Shown one piece after another: positions 56,200 through 64,000 of a stretch of 64,000 nt of DNA. The stretch is from Trichoplusia ni (taxonomy: Eukaryota > Arthropoda > Insecta > Lepidoptera > Noctuidae), in assembly GCF_003590095.1 (NCBI RefSeq), contig NW_020799990.1:1-64000 (forward strand). The letters run 5' to 3'. Under the pieces are notes generated by a model that was not told where the DNA came from, searched no databases, and saw only the letters and a program-made list of their open reading frames with translations. Within the stretch, counting starts at the first letter, position 1; every line of letters starts with the position of its first letter. The translations under genes were made by a program, and so were the position numbers.

Positions 56200-58330
56200 T
56201 TTATAAAGTAGATTTGTGATTAAATGATGCAGTGTTTAACTAACGTGTATTTATCGGGATAGCTCGAATTAGTTTTGGAGTCAAACGGACTCCTTAAAAT
56301 TATGAAAATGTATATTTTTAATGATAATGGTTGTTATAGTGATTAAATAAATATCGTTTCAAACCACATCCAAATCTGCTAAAAACCTGTATTATTATGG
56401 TGATTTAAAATACAAATAAATATTTTATTACTAACGAGGTTCCACAAGCAGACCGAATAAAATATTTCTAATTACGTTAGGTTTATATACGATCGCTTAG
56501 TTTCGAAGTCTCAAACATAATTATCTCGAATCAAATAGGAAATATATCTAGCAATCAAACCAACGGCACTAAACTAAAATCCAGAGCTAGTAAAACCCGG
56601 AGTTAACCCTCACGATCCGACGCGGGACGAAGAGGCACGGACTTGAAAACCCGTGGTGGCAGAGGGTTAAACTTTTACTGTCCCGAGTTATTTGAGGGGT
56701 CGTGAATGTTACGAGAGAAATGTATTGGGAAGCACGTAGAGACTACAATACTTATTATATTAGTTGTTGTTGATAAGTTTGACGGCCACAATATAGCATT
56801 TTTGAGACTAAGTAATTAATCATAGTTAAATGTTAAACATATAATACGAAACTGTCTAGTATCTTGATTCCCAAATACAGTATTGAAAGCAAATAAATAG
56901 TTTTAGATAGGAAAAGACTTCAATTTAATAGTCGGAATGCCAAAATCTTCAAATGAAAAAACCTCAAAGGTTATAGAATATTCTCTATTGTACGCCATAG
57001 AATTACATTAGTGATGTAATATCATTTTAACAGTTAATAGTATTAATCCTTGTTATGTTTCGATATTTAAAAGTTTATATATAATTAGAAATTTACTTTG
57101 AAATAATAAAAATATGTACCAATAACAATGCGGTGTTATTTATATTCATCAAATATTTCTGATCGAAAAGTTTCCAATCTACCGGAATTTATAAATACCA
57201 AAACTTTGTTCTTCGCCGAAAGTTATTTAATTATTAGCATTCTTAATTACATTTAGAATAACGAGCTTCAAAAATAGATTGAGTTTTATTTAGATGACAT
57301 TTCAACAAGTTTTGGTTGTAATTTTGGGTTGGTAACAAAACATCTTTGTGCCATTAAGGTCACAAATAGTTATTTTAAATGTTTTGTATCTTTTGTAATA
57401 TGCAACCTACTGTAAAAAGGATTATGGTAAAGGTCTTCTTATTTGAGTCCAAAGTATTCTCCTATGGTTCTACTACCACGTCTTAAGGTAATATCATCCT
57501 GTTTGTGGAAGCATAACAGCGCCATACACGGCGTAGAGAGGCATCTCTCTTACACGGCCGTAGGCCCCAGAACCATTTCCACCATATTATCATTCCTTAT
57601 AAAGATGTCGATGTAATTCTGCCACCATCCATTATATCTTAGTACGGTGACCTATTGATTGGTCTTTTCTTGTCAATGATACGGTCAGCAACAAATTAAG
57701 CGAAAACCTATTCGATACTAAATCATCATAGGGATCCAATTAACTGACGTGCTGTGGGATTCAATCTTCCTTTCTCAGATTCTATCAAAATGGATGCGTC
57801 TTAAGATTTATCTACGGTACCTTTTATTGAGTTAAATAAGTAGTCTAAAGCCATCTAAGTGCCAGTAAGTATGATCTAGCCTACCTAAGCCGGCAAAAAT
57901 AATTTCATCAGTACCACCAAGAAACTCTTCCCTTTGAAACTTTTCTCCCAGGTATATTATTAATATTTCTCGAGGTGTAGGCAGGTCCTTTGTGATTCTT
58001 TGTGGGGGACTTGCGCTGTCACAGTAGCCTTGAAGTTTGTAGGTCTTTGATTATCAGGTTACGGAAGCTTTCTTATTTTCGGACAAACCATTTTGTAGCT
58101 CTATTTTTGGGGAAACGAATTGAGCTGTTAGTTTTTTTTTTCAAATATTATTGCTATGTGATTTTCTTACGTACTGCCGTATACTAAAATGCCGATAAGT
58201 TCTAAGGTTTCGCATTTTTAGTCTGCGAAGAAACGCTACTCGGATATTAAAGGATCTCAAATTTCATTGTGCAAAAGTGCTTTATACAGATAGAAGTTAT
58301 TTTCTATTTTTATCCATCTTTTCCAAGGCT
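56200..58330. other. Interval without established gene
   Basis: AT-rich sequence except for a GC-richer patch at 57510-57590. On the minus strand that patch gives a short Gly/Tyr-containing frame (GSGAYGRVREMPLYAVYGAV) without splice support. Confidence 0.3.
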
Positions 58331-58389
58331 TTCCACTTTAAAGCTTTAACACAAATAATTCAGCGATAACACAATTAGGACAAATCCAG

Positions 58390-58640
58390 CCATTTGGCAG
58401 TGGCTTCTCCCGCAGTATCCAAGTCTCACCAGATCGGTAGCAATTGTTTTGGCACGAGCCTGCACCTGTTGGACAACGGTTATAGAATTCGGTAAGTCGC
58501 TCCAAGGTTACCGATACTAGGAGATTTATCGGAAGTTCAGAATTCTGATGCACATGTTTGGGAGTTTGATCGAATTCTCGTCGATGTTTCCAAATTCGAG
58601 TGTTGAGTGAGATAGAGGTGTTTGGAGTTATTCGATACAT
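58390..58640 (-). CDS. Candidate coding segment with clustered cysteines
   Basis: A minus frame from ATG 58640 runs MYRITPNTSISLNTRIWKHR and on to EFYNRCPTGAGSCQNNCYRS, reaching a donor-like G|GTGAGA; the frame itself continues to 58338. Four to five Cys residues cluster at the end. It is not a family I know. Confidence 0.3.
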
Positions 58641-58939
58641 TTGTCAGCTTTAGAGTGGTGGCTGTCTAGTTTGTACCTATCTTTATAAAGTGACAGAAAG
58701 TTTGTTACCTCATTAACAGATATGGTTGAGTCAGTTATAATGGAATTTGGTAGGGATTGCTGATGCTCTAGACGAGAGAAATGTTTTCGCTATAACTGAC
58801 ACGGGCAAGCTGCAGAAAAAGTTTGAACTTTTAACAATAAATGTTAATTTATGTGACGTTGAAACTAATAATAATTTTGATAGCAATTATTGGTGGCTAG
58901 TTTTTTGTAATTTTATAAATAGTGTATAGGATTACGTTT

Positions 58940-61900
58940 GCACACCCCGTTTATTTTTTTTTAGTATTGTGGTCCAACTGCTGGCAAAGGCTTGAATCAC
59001 CACTCAGGATATACGATAAACTCATTCGTGAACCTCTCTGTAGCCTGCGCTATTTCATGCTGAAGAAACTAAGCTATGAAGCACATTACACACTATTATG
59101 TAACCAAACCAAACACCAGAATAAAAACCCAAATTCTCTCTCACATTTCGGCATCGTACTCGTTATCTCAATTCCGAAAGTTTATTTAAAACACTCTAAA
59201 AGTTTTTAAATGGTATTATACGTCGAAAGTTGGGTGGACGCGCGGTCGACGGCAACTTTTAAGTCGGCAGGCTAAGTTGCTATAAGCTGGGCTATGCACT
59301 CGGTTTTGCTCGGTTAAATGTGTCCGTTTGTATTTTTAGGTAATGAACGAGTGAGTAGTTTAGGTGGATTGGGGGAGGTTGAATTTTAGACCAGAAATTG
59401 TTGTTATTCTTTGGGTTAGTGCTTGCGTGTTGTTTGTTGCTTTTGCTATTTAAAAGAATGCATATGCACCTCCAATTCGAACTTAATGTTTCTCGTTTTC
59501 AAACAATTGTAAACATTTAAGTTTTAGGTACATTGTGAATAAATGTTCCTTAATACGTTTCAAGTTATTTATCCCATTTTTTGAACGTCAGAGTAGTTTA
59601 ACTTATAGCATATTAATAACGAATTATGTGAATTTAATCATGTAACACAAAAATATTGATATATGAGTTGACCGGTGATTTATTTTAGGGTTCAGGAGAA
59701 AACTGTTGAAGTTAAATAGATGTTACAGCTATTGAATTGGGAACGAAATAGGCAAAAAATCTACACCTACCCACATACAAAACCAAAAACCCCAGTAAAC
59801 AAACAAGTGCCCTCAAAGTTACAAATACTGGTCGGTTGCATCCTCACGTCCACATCACGTGATCCGAACCAGATTTAAATTTAGAACACGAATCCGATCG
59901 AAATTCAAATCGAGCCACGCGATTGGATTATAGACAACCAATCGTGTTGCAACGTTACATGTGTGCGTTAAGTTAAACCTTTGGTTGTGTGTTTTAATTA
60001 TTAATTTTTGCTTTGTAAGGTTTATTTTTAATTTTGCTTTATGCACGAGATTTGTACTCGTTCTAATTAGATGCCGACGGTATTCTAATGCAGAGATAAA
60101 ACATGGTTTAATATAGATGTAAATATTTTATTTAAAATTAATATCTTACAACAAGATGTATCAACATTAATTATAGATAATAAAATTAGCATTGATTTGG
60201 CTAGATGATATTCTCAATAGCTATACCGTCGCAACACGACATCGTGTATGAGTGACATGTAATATGACTCTAATGCACGACACACAGATGTTGCTTCACT
60301 TTAGGGGTTGGCAACATTTTGTTAAATAAATAAAAATATTGGTTCAAATAAATTACATTGATTTTTGTAACCTTTTGTGATATTTAATTTTAATTAATTT
60401 GGAAGTAAATGAAATAAATAAATAAGAATAAATAAATTCTTAAAATGATTATAATCTTGTAACTTTGGAGGTTTTATGAATATAGTTTGACGCGGTCCTA
60501 AATAATAGTTCTCCTACATATATTAAAGGTTGGGTACAATTTAAGGTTTACGATTCTCATTACATAAACAGGTAACAAATATTTCCAACTACTTTACCAA
60601 TAAACTAATAATTATAAACAACTTGCTAGCAACTGCCAAAGGTTTACCAACCCTGTTTGTGAACTAAACCATTGTGTTGCACGGTTAACGGTTTACCTAA
60701 CGTTTGATGTTTGCGTCAGTTTTAACTGACAGTTACTAGCGGCTGGATTGTATAACAGAATCTTTGATATTTTATACTTTATTGGCGGTACGTATCATTT
60801 TAGAATTAGTTTTGTTACAGACAGAATAATGCATTTGGTAATTGGTTTAATAAATGGGAAGGTCCTCTGAATTAGATGAATTCCTGATCTTTTTTCTATT
60901 TAACTGTTTTATGGGTCAGTTAACTGAATGATCCGATTAAGTGATAAGCTATTCATTTTCAGTAATCGTGTTCATCCGAAGACTTTGCAGATATTTTCTT
61001 GTGATTTATGTTTTGATGTAGATAATGCGTAATATAAATAGATATAAATATGATATTGTATTAAGCAAACATTAATTTTATTATCAGTACCACAAATATT
61101 GTAATTTCTCTTTGTAGTTTGCACCCCGAAAACTTGTTCTAAAATTACGTAAAGGCTCAACAATTAAAACCTAACAGTTAATCCACAACTTCCCGAATGC
61201 TCTAAACATATTGACAGTTAACTGTCGAAACGTCAGTTATATTAAACAATAGTTCACGTTGTGAGGTTATTTAGAATGCATTAGGGTTAATGCATGTGAT
61301 ATCGGATGCCGATGCATTTTAACCGGGAAACATTTTATGTTCCTGTCGTATTAGGTTTAAGGATAACTGGGTTATACTTAATCTATATGTGAGTTTTGTT
61401 CATATTAGTTGAGAAAAACTGTATTTGTATGACGGTAGAGTATTGTTGTAATAAAAATGTTGCACCATGTTTTTCTTTGGACTTACGTAAAATCATTTTC
61501 ATTGTTAATGAAATAAGTATTTTTAGAATAAAAATAAGGATTGATTATGCGTAGAAATTACCGGTCAGCTGGTATTAAAAGTGTATTTCTTAGTTACTCT
61601 CTAAGAGTAACTAAAATCGAAATCGCTATTGGAAAAAAAATACTGCCAAATATAGTAGTAAAAAACCTGCCTGTATAAAAGTCAAAAACAATATGTTAGT
61701 AAATAAAAATACTTGAACCTCAAACTAATAAAACCCTGGCTTTAAAACATACACGTGGATATTCGTGTGCGAGTACAAACCTAATGTAGATGTATCATTT
61801 TTTTGCTATTCCATTCTCATACTATCCTCATTTTATTTTCTATAATAGTATTTGAAGCCTGCCGAGTGTTATTTCTAACAGTCACGTCACGTAGACGTAC

Positions 61901-62600
61901 GTGTCACGTCAGGTCAAACCACGTATTTACGGCTGCTCTGTTAGCTAAAGGATACAGGTAAAAAGATTTTGTCTGGAAATAAAGTCTAGGTTGAGCTTTT
62001 CAGGGATAAAAGTTTCGGAATTTGAATTGAATAAGTTTTCGTTTCTTTTAAGAAAGTCTGTTTATTTTAAAGTTGAAATATTTTATTTATTCGTACATTA
62101 TTAGTAAAAGAAAACGCCGGTATGTAAAGTTTTATTTTAATTTAAGAAATGTATAAACGTGGTAACTTAATTACATAACAGCATTCCCTCGGACGCCGAG
62201 TTTAAGCTCTCTCGGTGGTATTTACCCTGGCTTAAGGGACCTGCAAAACCTATGCGGCTTATCCCATTAAATAAGCATTGTTAAATAAAATAACATTTTG
62301 CTGTTATATAATCTTAACTAAAATATAATGTCAATCAATAAATGTTCCAAGCACAGATCTCTTCCTTTAAGCAGAAGTAAGGGGAAATATATTTAGATAC
62401 TTATTTGCTTACCCTTATTTATTATAGAATAGAAAATATGTAAAACAAAACTTATCACATAAACTGAATTCTCGAACCATGTTTCCACAATCAATCGAAT
62501 CTCAAATATACAGACTAAGAATACATCGTACCTATAACCTACCCTCAAATGTTACGATCTACATCTAAGTAGATCCGATAACGCGTGTCCGTGTGTCGGC
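58940..62600. other. Interval without recognised gene
   Basis: AT-rich sequence. It contains a small hairpin (AGTTACTCT / AGAGTAACT near 61595-61615) and a cluster of ACGT cores near 61880-61925. No coding exons are supported. Confidence 0.35.
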
Positions 62601-62696
62601 AGGAAATGGACACGCTTTACCACTTGCCGCTTACTGTCCATTTGTTTAGGCATTTAACTAAATGTTAACAGCCCAAATGGACTTTTACCTGCTAAT

Positions 62697-62714
62697 TGGC
62701 GCCCGACGTGGGGC
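62697..62714 (+). mobile_element. tRNA-Lys primer-binding-site-like sequence 1
   Basis: TGGCGCCCGACGTGGGGC differs by one base from the primer-binding site complementary to tRNA-Lys(1,2) used by many LTR elements (TGGCGCCCAACGTGGGGC). It suggests the edge of a decayed LTR element. Confidence 0.5.
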
Positions 62715-63224
62715 CCCTTTTGGGTTCTATTAGTGAATGTTTGTTAGTTACTTGGGGTCAAAAATGTATGTTGTATTAAATTATAATAAAAAATATTTGT
62801 ATTTCATTGGTTTCCTTGGTTGTAATATATTTCATTATTGAGTTTGCTTGCTATGTTCAGATAAAAATATAGCAAATACAAATGAAAACTAGTCAGGCAT
62901 CGCCAATATAGCCAAAAATACGACGTATAACAAACTGAAAACTTCATATTAAAAAAATTACTTACCATGTCAGTAAATTTAACTGAAAGTACATATAAAT
63001 GGTGCTTTTATACTCAATAAACGTTATCCACGCTTTAACGTAGTGGATCTGTGTCGACACAACCAATAAATTCAAATTTAATTAACCCAAAATCTCATAA
63101 AAGGGCATAGTTTTCGTTTTCACACGCAATAATAACGTGTGGCAGGTAATTAATTAAGGAAAAACGATGTCAAAAGCCGACTCGCAGTTGTGAAGGCGAA
63201 ACAATTTGCTCGTCGATGCGTGCA

Positions 63225-63279
63225 CGTTTGACGTTTAATTATTGCAACGGGTAAGATGAATTGGCGCCCAACGCGGGAC
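63225..63279 (+). mobile_element. LTR-end plus PBS-like sequence 2
   Basis: CGTTTGACGTTTAATTATTG, CAACGGGTAAGATGAAT, then TGGCGCCCAACGCGGGAC (two mismatches to the tRNA-Lys site). The leading part is repeated at 63626. Confidence 0.5.
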
Positions 63280-63625
63280 CGGCAAAATGAATGCACTGTA
63301 TTTTTGTTTGCTTGATTTCATACAATTCTTTTCTGTTTTCGTTTTTATAACGAACTATGAACTATGATATATGAACAAAGACTTGTTTTATTCGTTGCGA
63401 AGTAAAGCGAAATTGATATCTGTAGTAAAATTCTATTGTTTTGTCAGTACAGTGGTTCATCTAATAGTTTAAATTAACTAAGATCCAATTATTATTGTTT
63501 TTGATTCACATTAAGCTGCAAAGCCCGATCAAGCCTGACGCTCGCCTCGAGTGCTGTTTAATCAAGCGTTCATAATAGAATTTTCGACTAACATCAATAG
63601 AATCTATTTTGCTTCGATTCGTAAC

Positions 63626-63680
63626 CGTTTGACGTTTAATTATTGCAACACGCAAGATAAATTGCCGCCCAACATGGGGC
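63626..63680 (+). mobile_element. LTR-end plus PBS-like sequence 3
   Basis: CGTTTGACGTTTAATTATTG, CAACACGCAAGATAAAT, then TGCCGCCCAACATGGGGC (two mismatches). It is a diverged repeat of 63225-63279, 401 bases downstream. Confidence 0.5.
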
Positions 63681-64000
63681 TGACGCAATGTTTTGCTGGA
63701 AACTCAATTGTATATTTGAAGTTGTTATTCTTTCAGTTATAATATAATCACTATTTGAATATAACAATCAGTAAGCGTTATAAAAGACTTGCAGTGCATA
63801 ATTGCTGAAATCAAATGTTGCATAATAGTTCGAAATATGATTTTCTTCTCTAAAATCGTACAGTCGTATTTTAGCATATTTTTTTATTGAACTGAGGATT
63901 TCCTTCAAACAATCCAAGTACCTTTATCGAAATCTCAAAATCCGATTAGAACTAAGCGCCTATGCAAACGGTATCGATTGTCTTCGGATTGTTACAATCG

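Noticed and set aside
1..64000. CRISPR arrays, bacterial operons or phage-like systems
   Set aside because: The window is eukaryotic (spliced genes, LINEs, SINEs, Helitron-like repeats), and no regularly spaced repeats or operons are present.

Overview
The window looks like nuclear DNA of a moth or butterfly (Lepidoptera). It is AT-rich, its genes are split by introns with GT-AG junctions, and its repeats are of lepidopteran type: tRNA-derived SINEs, Helitron-like elements ending in CTAG, and RTE/jockey-like LINE tails. The family cannot be fixed from the sequence alone. All confidently recognised genes lie on the minus strand.

Layout, left to right. Positions 1-3885 are a nearly identical, indel-ridden copy of 32134-36026 and carry only the last two exons of an SLC35F6-like transporter gene plus a retrotransposon. 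Positions 4.3-12.2 kb (possibly to 13.5 kb) hold an intact seven-exon L-lactate dehydrogenase gene, LDH-A, with every classical catalytic residue and up to three alternative 5' ends. Positions 14.0-16.7 kb (first exon possibly at 22.4 kb) hold a tandem paralogue, LDH-B, with the same splice phases and exon sizes but without the catalytic His, the substrate-loop Arg and Gln, the Asn of the NPVD motif and the middle Gly of the dinucleotide-binding motif. It is probably a pseudoenzyme. Positions 17-32 kb are poor in recognisable genes. A set of phase-compatible minus-strand exons there (30.0, 24.9-24.6 and 24.2-24.06 kb) may form an undescribed gene for a small membrane protein with a very acidic segment. 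Positions 31.9-46.7 kb contain the complete seven-coding-exon SLC35F6-like gene (372 codons), whose introns are packed with a LINE fragment, three Helitron-like copies and several SINEs. Positions 48.6-48.9 kb hold an intronless ORF of 113 codons. The right part (50-64 kb) has only scattered exon-like pieces, TE fragments and three tRNA-Lys primer-binding-site-like sequences that suggest decayed LTR elements.

Functional links: LDH-A is the cytosolic pyruvate/lactate enzyme of glycolysis. LDH-B derives from it by tandem duplication but cannot be expected to carry out hydride transfer. The SLC35F6-like gene is a separate locus. If the 3.9 kb repeat reflects a true tandem duplication rather than an assembly error, the repeated unit would be about 32.1 kb and would include both LDH genes, so a second pair should lie to the left of this window.
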